Of a stretch of 7,954 bases of DNA, positions 1-7,505 are shown piece by piece. The notes beneath the pieces are model-generated. The model searched no databases. It was given only the letters and a program-made list of their open reading frames with translations, and had not been told where the DNA came from. The stretch is from Candidatus Poseidoniaceae archaeon (GTDB lineage Archaea > Thermoplasmatota > Poseidoniia > Poseidoniales > Poseidoniaceae): positions 1 through 7,954 of the forward strand of contig JAKMFY010000205.1 of NCBI GenBank assembly GCA_022425185.1, written 5' to 3'. Position 1 is the stretch's first letter; each line of letters starts with the position of its first letter. A program made the translations under genes and the position numbers.

Positions 1-3000
1 TCATTTGGGGTGAGGCTATCGAGTGCAGCAAAAGAGGCAGCAGCTTGCTCTGCTGGGGATTGATTTGAGATCTCGGGAACCTTCTTTTTAGCAGGTGGTG
101 GACTTTTCTTTGTTGATGATGTACTTGCAGAAGAAGAAACGTTCGTTGGACCCTTTTTCTTTTCTTGTGGTGCCTCAGGGACTTCTGCCTCCTGGATTTC
201 TTCTTGGGCTGGAATTATTCTTCGTTGACGAAGGAGCAAAACAATTCCGAGAATAATAACAAATACGCCGGAAGCAGAACCTATAATGACAAGAGAAGAG
301 AATCCCTCCTCTGATGATGAATAGCCTTTATTCCAAATGTTATTCTCTTCATTTAACTCAGCAATAGAATCACTTGAATCGATAAGAACTTCAAGATTCC
401 AATTTGATTCTGGAGTTGTGAATTTTGCTCGCATTGTTGTAGATTCAGAGGTATCGAGGCCATCAAATTGTTTCAAAGCCACAAGTTCATTTCCCTGTTC
501 GTTGATTACGAAAACACTGACGTTGAACGAGTCAGTGATTCGCTCTCCTGAATTAAACAATTGAATTGTAGCAGTAACGTCCTCTCCCTCGATGAAATCA
601 GCATCAAAGGATACTTTCGTAACTTGCAAATCAGGACCTTCTGAAGTCAGCGGGAGTGAAATCCAAGGGGTTTCTTCAGAATTGGAACTTTGGGCAATCA
701 ACTGCCAACCAGCATCATCAGAACCCATTGCCCAGCAATTTAATGTGGCTTGCGAACCGAGATTTGCAGGTTGCCCAGATTCTGAGAAATTGAATCTGAA
801 CGAAAAGAGGGTTCTTCCATCGAAGACACTGATTGGTTCTCGTGTCATCACAATTGGCTCCCAGTTCACGGTAGTTGACCGTATCTGACAAGTTACAGAT
901 AAATTTCCTGACCAAAGTTGTGGCTCCTCAATGTTTGCACCAATTTCGACATTATTGAGATGATATCTTGAAACTGGATTAAGTGTGGTATCGAGCAGGA
1001 GTGGAGCATCACCATCAATCGTGATATCTGGGAAATTGAGAGTTAGGAATTTATCGACTTCAATAGGATCCCACAATTCAAGTGTAGCATCGTATATATT
1101 TCCACTTGATTCAGGAACTTGGAAGGTTGTTGTAAAGGCTCCATTTTCAACTTGGATTGATTTCCCCCCTGTCCATGATGATACCTGGAACATACCATCC
1201 CATCGTAAAGCAATGGAACCTGTGTATGGTTCATTGGTATTGGAATGATATACAGTTCCTTGAATTTCAATAAAATCATTTGCTACAAGGATAGAATCTG
1301 AAGTAATACTTTCCCCTGTTGAAGCCCCAGTAATATCTTTTATAGAATTAATTGTAATGTCAATATTGCGATCAAAAGTCCAAGCCGAGTTCTCATTATG
1401 GAACATGAATCCATCTGTATCATAGGTTCGAATTTCGAGAAGTCCAACATTTATCCCGTTTGAAGTGAGATCCCACATGACCTCAAAGTCGAATTGAATA
1501 TGGAGTTCATCCCCTATAATTGTCCCAATACATGCGTCTGTAATCGCAAGTCTTGCATCAATAGCTGAACAGCCTTCGTTTATTCTAAACAGGATTCCAA
1601 GGTCATCGTCACCTCCAAGAGAAAGGCGTATTGTATTCAAATCACTTAATCCGTTCCCATCTTGAACCACGACGTTCCATCCTGCATATTGTGTGGGTTG
1701 CAGAAGTTGCGGAATGCCGCTTTCGGTTGGATATCGTTCTTCCACCGACACGATATCCGCCTTGGTTGGTAAACGACTTGTCCAATACAAGTGGCCTTGT
1801 CCAGTACCGTCTGTTTCGATTGAACGTCCATCCTTGTCGGTTCCTTCCAGATAAATCTGAATTGCATCTCCTTCTTGATTTCCGGATTCATTGAGATTGA
1901 AGGTGAATTGCCAAGCGGTCCCTATGTTAATGACATTGTTTGGAACACTAATGCGTTCACTTGGTTCTGAAAGACCATTCAAGTTTGAATCATGAACACC
2001 TTTCATCCATACCATGATTTCTATTCCATCTTCGTTGAACCCAGATATGTCGTAAACGTTTATTTCGATACTACGGTTTTGTTCAATATTGAGGTAAGAA
2101 TCAGGAATCGGTGATGTTGTTGCAAGAATCGGAGCAAAGGAATCTAAGGTAAATGAGGATACTTGAGAATCGGTCTGCAGGGTTATAGCATCAATTGTTT
2201 GGGCATCAATTGTTATGTAAGCAGTTCCTGATATGTTGGATGGAAGGGCAGTTATGAATTCTGTGGGTTGATTGCTGTTGAGATTTACATACGATGTGGA
2301 GGTATTGTACCAAGCGATTGGTTGGTTCACATCACCGGGTGTTTCTCCAGCGATGTCGACATTGACTCGAACCTTGATGTTGTTTGACAACGGACGAAGT
2401 CCACTGGTCGTATATCCGTGATCAACGGATACGGTAAGTGTCGACCCTCCGGTGATGACTTCATTAGCCTCGATTGACTGATCTCCTTGAGTTGAAAAAT
2501 TCGAGGTTATTTCATTGATGTATACCGAAACAGTACGGTCAATATCGACAGGTACTGGATGTGTGTAAGTTGAGGTTGCAACACCTTCTGTAGATGTGCG
2601 AATGAGGACTTTGTCAGAATCCATGTCATTGAAGGACAGAGCCCAGTTAACTGTTTGAACACCATTGGTCGGTGTCATCATCGTTATTGCATTGGTTTTC
2701 AACAAACCGTCCGTGTCACTTACATCTGTAATTGATCCATCAGAGGATAATCGAATGGTTGTCCATTCAGCATTTGGATAAAAGAAACCTTCCGCAGTTG
2801 CTTTTATCATTGCAAATTCAAACACAGCAGGTGATGTGAGTTGGTCTTCCATGGCCGAGTGATACGTTGAAAACGTCAGTTGCGGAGCATTTGGTTGAAT
2901 CGCAACTGGGTTATTTAGAGCAAATGCCGCCTCCTCTGCCTCCCATTTTATTGAATCTAAATCGGGTATAATCCAATCCTGGACTTCTTCAGTGAACATC

Positions 3001-4451
3001 TGTATTCTGTATTCCATGAGTCCATTATCGCTTGCAGCAATTGCTGAAAGTGAATGGTTTCCAATACCGAGAAGCGCGAGGTTTGAAGGATTGCTCGTGT
3101 CGACTGGTTTCCATGTTTCACTCGCCAGCCCTGATTCTGAGTTGGAAATTCTATACTGAAGCCCTAACGTTGTACCAACTGGCTCAGTTCCTGTTAAACT
3201 CATCCACATGAGTGAGCCTGAACCATGTTCAGTGCTTGACAGGACGTTAACTGGAGATGAGATCCAACCTGTGTGATTGTTAATTCTGGGAGCGATTTCA
3301 CTTTCATCCAAATAGACAATGCCCCACGAGGAGAAATAGGGTGATCCTGAGATGTCGCCTCCAGCAAAGACAGTTAATCCATCCACATCAATAGCGGCTA
3401 AATCGAACACGCCGATTGAAAGGTCATCATGACGACGCCATTCATTAGATTCAGGAACATATCCCCATGTTTCCTTTGATTTCGCATTCTTATCATGGCC
3501 ACCGATGAGCACGATCTCGTCGTTATGAACAGAGGATGCCATTCCAAACATATGGAAAGACATATTCGGAAGATTCGTCCATGTATCAGTTGCTGGATCA
3601 TAGACTTCGGATGTATTGTGGACAGGTTGTTCTGCCCATGAATAGGGTCCTTCTAAACCACCAATAGCGTAGAGCTTTCCGTGGTATTCTACCAATGGGA
3701 AAGCAAATCGCTTGTAAGACATATTCGCCAGTTCAGTCCATGTTCCGGTAAGAGTATCGTATTCCAGTAATCGGTCTGTCGCATCATTAGCTGATGCGTT
3801 TTGTACACCGCCTGCAATGTAGATTTTCGACCCAATTGCAGCCATTCCAAAATTACCCACTTCTTTCGTTGCAGGCATTGCAGGTGGTGTTGTACTCCAT
3901 GAATCCGTTAAGATGTCATAGACTTGCATCTGTCCAGTTGATTTCTGTGCAGGACTTGAACCAGGGTACCAATCTCCGATAGCGTACACCTTGTCGTTAA
4001 CTTGTACACATTCGTGATATTGTTGGCTGTTGGGCATACTGGATGATGAGAGGCTCCATGTTTCTGTTGAAATATTAAAAACCTCAATCAAATTCGTAGC
4101 AGCCTCATCGTTTTGTTGCTGAGGGTCAGGATCTGTTCTTCCTCCCATCAGATAAACCAGATCATTCGTTGTATCGTGTGCCATGCAACCATGTGCTCTG
4201 GTAATCAGAAGACCTCCTCCAGTCGTAGGGGACCACGTTACCTCAGGGCGAACAAGTTCTAGTTCAGAGATACTTGCGTTACGTGCTACTTTGTTGAGAA
4301 GAAATCCAGGGTCAGTAAACGTGGTTTCTTCGCCATTAGCAGGCTGTATTTGTGAGTTCTCTGATCCGAACAACGAGGGGTTTGGTTGGATTGTTCCGAG
4401 CAGGATAAATCCCGTTATGATGAAATGAAGTACAATCTTACCTTTCCTCAT
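1..4451 (-). CDS. Large secreted, membrane-anchored kelch-propeller surface protein (3' end beyond the left edge)
   Basis: One frame runs without a stop from ATG at 4451 to the left edge (1483 codons). Residues 1-25 form a signal peptide or N-terminal helix (RKGK, then a hydrophobic run). Residues 85-385 hold about six kelch blades: glycine pairs at 103, 214, 264, 317 and 364 (G-D at 159) and tryptophans at 132, 185, 238, 291 and 338, mostly 53 residues apart. Residues 390-505 look like a beta-sandwich that follows such domains; 510-1270 are beta-rich, Ig-like modules. Residues 1272-1372 resemble CARDB (NSGE motif, ending NEENN). A membrane helix at 1387-1407 precedes RQRR and a Pro/Lys/Ser-rich cytoplasmic tail. 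At least a dozen N-x-S/T sites suggest glycosylation. It probably binds ligands or partners outside the cell; no catalytic motif was recognised. The start at 4451 is preferred (GAGGT three bases upstream); in-frame ATGs at 4469 and 4484 are alternatives, and an in-frame TGA lies further upstream. Confidence 0.9.
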   Translation of the reverse strand, partial: MRKGKIVLHFIITGFILLGTIQPNPSLFGSENSQIQPANGEETTFTDPGFLLNKVARNASISELELVRPEVTWSPTTGGGLLITRAHGCMAHDTTNDLVYLMGGRTDPDPQQQNDEAATNLIEVFNISTETWSLSSSSMPNSQQYHECVQVNDKVYAIGDWYPGSSPAQKSTGQMQVYDILTDSWSTTPPAMPATKEVGNFGMAAIGSKIYIAGGVQNASANDATDRLLEYDTLTGTWTELANMSYKRFAFPLVEYHGKLYAIGGLEGPYSWAEQPVHNTSEVYDPATDTWTNLPNMSFHMFGMASSVHNDEIVLIGGHDKNAKSKETWGYVPESNEWRRHDDLSIGVFDLAAIDVDGLTVFAGGDISGSPYFSSWGIVYLDESEIAPRINNHTGWISSPVNVLSSTEHGSGSLMWMSLTGTEPVGTTLGLQYRISNSESGLASETWKPVDTSNPSNLALLGIGNHSLSAIAASDNGLMEYRIQMFTEEVQDWIIPDLDSIKWEAEEAAFALNNPVAIQPNAPQLTFSTYHSAMEDQLTSPAVFEFAMIKATAEGFFYPNAEWTTIRLSSDGSITDVSDTDGLLKTNAITMMTPTNGVQTVNWALSFNDMDSDKVLIRTSTEGVATSTYTHPVPVDIDRTVSVYINEITSNFSTQGDQSIEANEVITGGSTLTVSVDHGYTTSGLRPLSNNIKVRVNVDIAGETPGDVNQPIAWYNTSTSYVNLNSNQPTEFITALPSNISGTAYITIDAQTIDAITLQTDSQVSSFTLDSFAPILATTSPIPDSYLNIEQNRSIEINVYDISGFNEDGIEIMVWMKGVHDSNLNGLSEPSERISVPNNVINIGTAWQFTFNLNESGNQEGDAIQIYLEGTDKDGRSIETDGTGQGHLYWTSRLPTKADIVSVEERYPTESGIPQLLQPTQYAGWNVVVQDGNGLSDLNTIRLSLGGDDDLGILFRINEGCSAIDARLAITDACIGTIIGDELHIQFDFEVMWDLTSNGINVGLLEIRTYDTDGFMFHNENSAWTFDRNIDITINSIKDITGASTGESITSDSILVANDFIEIQGTVYHSNTNEPYTGSIALRWDGMFQVSSWTGGKSIQVENGAFTTTFQVPESSGNIYDATLELWDPIEVDKFLTLNFPDITIDGDAPLLLDTTLNPVSRYHLNNVEIGANIEEPQLWSGNLSVTCQIRSTTVNWEPIVMTREPISVFDGRTLFSFRFNFSESGQPANLGSQATLNCWAMGSDDAGWQLIAQSSNSEETPWISLPLTSEGPDLQVTKVSFDADFIEGEDVTATIQLFNSGERITDSFNVSVFVINEQGNELVALKQFDGLDTSESTTMRAKFTTPESNWNLEVLIDSSDSIAELNEENNIWNKGYSSSEEGFSSLVIIGSASGVFVIILGIVLLLRQRRIIPAQEEIQEAEVPEAPQEKKKGPTNVSSSASTSSTKKSPPPAKKKVPEISNQSPAEQAAASFAALDSLTPN

Positions 4452-4557
4452 AGTACCTCTGTGTTTCATCACATTCTTGAGCATTGCCAGTGTTTGGACA
4501 GACCCGTGTATTGTGAAAGTTCATATCTACTGAGCGAGTGCAACTCTCGATTGGTGT
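4452..4557. promoter_or_regulatory. Divergent promoter region between the kelch and HEAT genes
   Basis: This 106-base gap separates two outward-facing genes, so it should carry both promoters. On the plus strand, GTGAAAG followed by TTCATATCT (about 4513-4528) resembles an archaeal BRE plus TATA box. A start roughly 26 bases downstream would fall near 4550 and leave the HEAT transcript almost leaderless. On the minus strand, TTTCACAATAC covers nearly the same bases (about 4509-4519) and would place the kelch transcript start near 4485, about 35 bases before the preferred ATG and next to the alternative ATG at 4484. Neither box is a strong consensus match, and no operator was recognised. Confidence 0.35.
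4455..4459 (-). promoter_or_regulatory. Ribosome binding site that favours the 4451 start of the kelch protein
   Basis: The minus strand reads GAGGT followed by ACT and then ATG at 4451. Aligned to the anti-Shine-Dalgarno sequence, its distance from the start falls between those of the sites before the 67-residue gene and the helicase. The alternative ATGs at 4469 and 4484 have no comparable purine-rich site. The choice of 4451 also gives the most compact signal peptide. Confidence 0.5.
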
Positions 4558-5772
4558 ATGGCAAAAGACTACGTTGCACGCGACCCTCGTACAGGGCTTC
4601 CCATTGCTACAGGGCGTCAGCGACGTAAGAAGGACACCAAAAAACAGGTTACTGGTCCTTGGCAGGAATGTTCGAGAAAAGATATTCTTGCACTTGCAAA
4701 TGGAGAAATTCCACAACTTCAGGTTGATTGGGGTGGCCGTCGATACATGCTGCCTCGAGAAGATGGCATCAGAGGTCTTGGCAGGTTGAAGGGTGTTTGG
4801 GCTGATAGGGCCCACGCTTGCCTTCTCAAAGCACTGGAGTCTGATGAACCAAGCATACGAATCGCAGCACTCGAAGTTCTTCCTGTAGTCGGCGAACAAC
4901 GTTCTGATGAATTGTTTGATTGGCTTTCCGTTTTGCTTGATGATGACGATGAAACTGTACAAAGAGCAGCGAGTCAATGTCTTGAAGATTCAGCACCAAC
5001 GTTTCCCTCTGGTATCGATAGTTCACTCGCACAAGAACTTCGCTCACCGCTTCAGGTTCGAAGCGATCCTGCCTGGAGAGGTCTGAAGGGCCTTACTGAA
5101 ACATGGCCTGAAGTTGCATGTGATCACATTGATGAGTTACTTCTGGTCGATGATGTCGTACTTAGAAGAAAAGCCTCAAAATTGCTGCGAAATATTGTTC
5201 AGAGAGCTGGAGCCATGGGCTGGGACCTGATCTCATGGGCCCTCAATGACGCTGATCCTGATGTTCGCAGAAATGCTTCTGGAACTCTTGCATCATTGTC
5301 CAAGAAAGAACCTCGTATTGCCATTATGCTCACTGAACGAGCAATCCTTGATGCTGATGCGAAAGTTCGTAACAATGCGTTGAGAGCAATTCGTTCCATG
5401 GATACTGATGACTCCCGTGCACGTACCTTGATTATGAATGGTACTCGTCATGCCAATGTCGATGTTCGTCGTTCATGTATTGAGATGCTCCCAATGCTTC
5501 TCGTGGAAGACAAGTTGCGACTTATCGCTACAGAGTTGCTTCAAACTGAAACTGATGATGGCCTCAAGAAGATGCTTAATGAATACACCTTTGATGCTTC
5601 AATCGAGGGGACTGAAGCCCAGAAAAATACCTTCCTTGCTCCTGCATTACCAGTCCCTGCCTTGGAACGGGAATTTGCCCATGCTCAAGGACAAGCTGTT
5701 GGCTTAGAATCTGCGCCCTTAGATCTCCCCCCTCAACTCGAATCAAAGGATGATTTGTCTCAAGACCCATAA
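4558..5772 (+). CDS. HEAT-repeat scaffold protein, first gene of the helicase cluster
   Basis: This 404-residue soluble protein has no signal peptide or membrane segment. Residues 1-30 are strongly basic (RQRRKKDTKK). Residues 31-80 are a non-repetitive segment. Residues about 82-346 form roughly eight HEAT-like helical pairs of 30-35 residues. The clearest are 220-250 (DADPDVRRNAS), 253-282 (DADAKVRNNAL) and 286-316 (HANVDVRRSCI), with the D-x-x-V-R-x-x-A/S signature of the PBS-lyase-type HEAT family. Residues 350-404 are a Pro/Ala-rich, finally acidic tail, probably disordered. Such solenoids usually bind proteins or nucleic acids; no catalytic residues are visible. The basic N-terminus and its position upstream of an RNA helicase suggest, but do not prove, a role in RNA work. 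The start is well fixed: an in-frame TGA lies at 4531-4533 and this is the first ATG after it. No well-spaced ribosome site precedes it, which fits a near-leaderless transcript. Confidence 0.85.
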   Translation: MAKDYVARDPRTGLPIATGRQRRKKDTKKQVTGPWQECSRKDILALANGEIPQLQVDWGGRRYMLPREDGIRGLGRLKGVWADRAHACLLKALESDEPSIRIAALEVLPVVGEQRSDELFDWLSVLLDDDDETVQRAASQCLEDSAPTFPSGIDSSLAQELRSPLQVRSDPAWRGLKGLTETWPEVACDHIDELLLVDDVVLRRKASKLLRNIVQRAGAMGWDLISWALNDADPDVRRNASGTLASLSKKEPRIAIMLTERAILDADAKVRNNALRAIRSMDTDDSRARTLIMNGTRHANVDVRRSCIEMLPMLLVEDKLRLIATELLQTETDDGLKKMLNEYTFDASIEGTEAQKNTFLAPALPVPALEREFAHAQGQAVGLESAPLDLPPQLESKDDLSQDP

Positions 5773-5788
5773 CGACATGGTTATGAGG
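5766..5788 (+). other. Small hairpin across the HEAT stop codon
   Basis: CATAAC (5768-5773) and GTTATG (5780-5785) are perfect reverse complements with a six-base loop. Two more C-G pairs (5767-5787, 5766-5788) can form if A5786 bulges out. The TAA stop codon lies within the 5' arm. No T-run follows, so it is not a convincing terminator; it could be an intercistronic RNA structure or chance. Confidence 0.25.
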
Positions 5789-5811
5789 GGGTGTTGAGTC
5801 GGTTGGCCATC

Positions 5812-5816
5812 GAGGT
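5812..5816 (+). promoter_or_regulatory. Ribosome binding site of the 67-residue gene
   Basis: GAGGT stands six bases before the first of two adjacent ATG codons (5823 and 5826). The wider GAGGTCATC matches the archaeal GAGGTGATC consensus at eight of nine positions. This supports translation of the small frame and slightly favours the start at 5823. Confidence 0.6.
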
Positions 5817-5822
5817 CATCAC

Positions 5823-6026
5823 ATGATGGACGACAAAGAATTACAATTCGACAGACTTTGGGAAGGAATCACGCCAAAAGGAGTGAACCGTACTAAGGCT
5901 CTTAAATTTCGACAATACATCCTAGAGCACGTTCGACAAATGCGTCGACCACTCAACCGTGACAACGCTAAGAAGTACTGGTTGGGTATTCTCCAGGCAG
6001 AAAAGAAAGAGCGCGAGAACTTTTGA
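5823..6026 (+). CDS. Small charged protein of unknown function (67 residues)
   Basis: I do not recognise the family. The product is short, soluble and highly charged. An acidic start (MMDDKE) is followed by a mainly basic, helix-prone body with clusters such as KALKFRQYILEHVRQMRR (residues 25-42) and a Lys/Glu-rich end (AEKKERENF). There is no cysteine, signal peptide or membrane segment. Reality is supported by the strong GAGGT site at 5812-5816, by its fit between two larger same-strand genes (50 bases after the HEAT gene, 60 before the helicase), and by the lack of a better frame there. A basic helical protein next to an RNA helicase might bind RNA or one of its neighbours, but that rests on context only. 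ATG at 5826 would shorten it by one residue. Confidence 0.7.
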   Translation: MMDDKELQFDRLWEGITPKGVNRTKALKFRQYILEHVRQMRRPLNRDNAKKYWLGILQAEKKERENF

Positions 6027-6036
6027 AGTGTAGTTG

Positions 6037-6082
6037 GGGCCACCTCCGTTTCGGTGGCCTGAACCGAATGAAACGGAAGGAG
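6037..6082 (+). promoter_or_regulatory. Hairpin with possible H-type pseudoknot overlapping the helicase ribosome binding site
   Basis: GGCCACC (6038-6044) and GGTGGCC (6053-6059) form a perfect 7-bp stem, with one more G-U pair possible (6037-6060). The entire 8-base loop TCCGTTTC (6045-6052) is the exact reverse complement of GAAACGGA (6070-6077), whose last base begins the Shine-Dalgarno stretch AAGGAG (6077-6082), four bases before the helicase ATG. The two stems share no bases and are joined by a ten-base linker (6060-6069). If the end pair 6045-6077 opens, this is geometrically a classic H-type pseudoknot. A weaker competing pairing is TTCGG (6050-6054) with CCGAA (6064-6068). No T-run follows, which argues against a simple terminator. 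Confidence 0.5.
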
Positions 6083-6086
6083 CAAC

Positions 6087-7505
6087 ATGTTTACCAAAAC
6101 GAGATTCGATTCGCTCGACTTACCCGAGCATCTCATGAGTGCAATTACTGCAATGGGATGGGAATGTCTAACTGAAGTTCAACGAGATACCATTCCGTTG
6201 GCCAGAAGTGGCCGTGATGTCATCGGTCAAGCACGAACAGGTTCAGGAAAGACCGCAGCTTTTGGTTTGCCAATCTTGGAATCTTGTGATGCAACGGGTA
6301 CACTTCAATCACTGCTCTTAGCTCCAACTCGTGAACTCGCACAACAAGTGGCGGAAGAAATGACGCAACTTCAAGGAAATTCTGGTTTGAAGATCATGAC
6401 CGTATATGGTGGTACTGATCTTGAAAAGCAAGCACGTGGACTTGATGACGGTGTTGACATCATCGTTGGAACTCCTGGACGTGTCATGGATATGAGTCAG
6501 CGTGGCCATATCGATCTATCCATGGTTCAGATGTTTTGTCTCGATGAAGCAGATCGTATGCTCGATATGGGATTCCTACCGGACATCATGTGGATTCTCG
6601 AACGTACAACTTCTCGGAAGCAAACCTTACTTTTCTCAGCAACATTCCCACAAGAAATTCTTGATGCAGCAAATGAGTTCATGAACGCCCCTGAGTTCGT
6701 TATGACCAATCAAGAAGAGTTGGACGTACCTCCGATTGATTTGTTCAACATCTCTATCGGCCGTACCAACAAACTCTGGGCACTTGGACGTTTACTCGTT
6801 CGAATGGGAGATGATGACCAAAGTATCGTCTTTTGCAACACAAAACGTATGGTTGACTTGGCTGTTCAACGTTTGAAGAAGCATCGTTTCGATGTTGCGA
6901 GTCTTCATGGTGATTTGAATCAAAACCAAAGAGAGCGAATTATCGACTCATTCCGAAGAGGTGAGATAAGGACTGTTATCGCTACAGATGTCGCTGCCCG
7001 TGGTATCGATATTGACGGAATTACACTTGTTGTCAACTATGACGTTCCTTCTGATATTGATTCCTTCATCCATCGTATTGGTCGAACTGGTCGAATTGGT
7101 CGTCATGGAGAAGCATGGAGTCTTGTGTCAAAGGATGACGCACCCCAGATGAACAAAATCATTGCAACTTACAATCTCCATATCCTCGATTCTGAAGCAC
7201 CTGACCTTCCAGATGGTGTAGACAGAGATCCCGTCAAGAAGCAAGATGATTACGGTGAAACTGCAGATGTGTATGGATTTGTTTCAATCAAGATTCATTC
7301 AACTCGCGAGGAACTCGGTTCCCCTCGGACCATAGCAACATGGTTTGAGAAACATATTCGATGTGACTCACTTGCAATCGGCGATGTTAGCTACGGCGAT
7401 GATTCAACAGTCGTTTCCATCCACAGCAGCAAACTAGGTTTGGCTATGAAGGCCCTTAACGTTCATCCTATGGGTGACGCAATCGTTCAAGCATCAGTTC
7501 TTTGA
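6087..7505 (+). CDS. DEAD-box ATP-dependent RNA helicase with DbpA-like C-terminal domain
   Basis: This 472-residue cytoplasmic enzyme uses ATP to open short RNA duplexes and remodel RNA-protein complexes. All core motifs are present in order: conserved Gln 32 of the Q motif, motif I ARTGSGKT (49-56), PTRELA (80-85), GG (108-109), TPGR (129-132), DEAD (153-156), SAT (184-186), IVFCNT (247-252), ATDVAARGIDI (299-309) and HRIGRTGRIGR (329-339). No key residue is missing, so it should be active. After a linker (about 370-395), residues 396-472 look like the RRM-like RNA-binding domain of bacterial DbpA/DeaD: alternating strands, a helix near RTIATWFEKH, an IGDV segment and a closing strand VQASVL. 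In bacteria that domain directs such helicases to rRNA, so a role in ribosome assembly or at low temperature is likely. Translation starts at 6087, after AGGAG at 6078-6082. It is probably co-transcribed with the two genes upstream. A deaD-like name would be reasonable, but orthology is not shown. Confidence 0.95.
   Translation: MFTKTRFDSLDLPEHLMSAITAMGWECLTEVQRDTIPLARSGRDVIGQARTGSGKTAAFGLPILESCDATGTLQSLLLAPTRELAQQVAEEMTQLQGNSGLKIMTVYGGTDLEKQARGLDDGVDIIVGTPGRVMDMSQRGHIDLSMVQMFCLDEADRMLDMGFLPDIMWILERTTSRKQTLLFSATFPQEILDAANEFMNAPEFVMTNQEELDVPPIDLFNISIGRTNKLWALGRLLVRMGDDDQSIVFCNTKRMVDLAVQRLKKHRFDVASLHGDLNQNQRERIIDSFRRGEIRTVIATDVAARGIDIDGITLVVNYDVPSDIDSFIHRIGRTGRIGRHGEAWSLVSKDDAPQMNKIIATYNLHILDSEAPDLPDGVDRDPVKKQDDYGETADVYGFVSIKIHSTREELGSPRTIATWFEKHIRCDSLAIGDVSYGDDSTVVSIHSSKLGLAMKALNVHPMGDAIVQASVL

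Noticed and set aside
337..1894. Several plus-strand open frames of 75-98 codons (337-564, 592-888, 985-1248, 1631-1894)
   Set aside because: All lie antisense to the continuous kelch-protein frame and show no domain, ribosome site or sensible composition.
4538..4789. Plus-strand 83-codon frame overlapping the start of the HEAT gene
   Set aside because: It is out of frame with the HEAT-repeat product, which has clear repeats and a start constrained by an in-frame stop; this frame has no such support.
4438..4977. A 179-residue open frame on the minus strand antisense to the HEAT gene and overlapping the kelch start
   Set aside because: It lies opposite a clear HEAT-repeat gene and overlaps the kelch start in another frame. 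Its composition is erratic, with many scattered cysteines and no recognisable domain, and no ribosome site is evident, so it is a shadow frame.
6038..6059. Hairpin before the helicase read as a simple intrinsic terminator
   Set aside because: No T-run follows the stem, and the loop is complementary to the ribosome-site region downstream, so a leader structure explains more of the sequence. A role in transcript processing remains possible.
5819..6136. A 105-codon minus-strand frame across the 67-residue gene and the helicase start
   Set aside because: The plus-strand small gene has a near-consensus ribosome site and fits the cluster, whereas the antisense frame would cross two genes and the structured leader and has no recognisable features.
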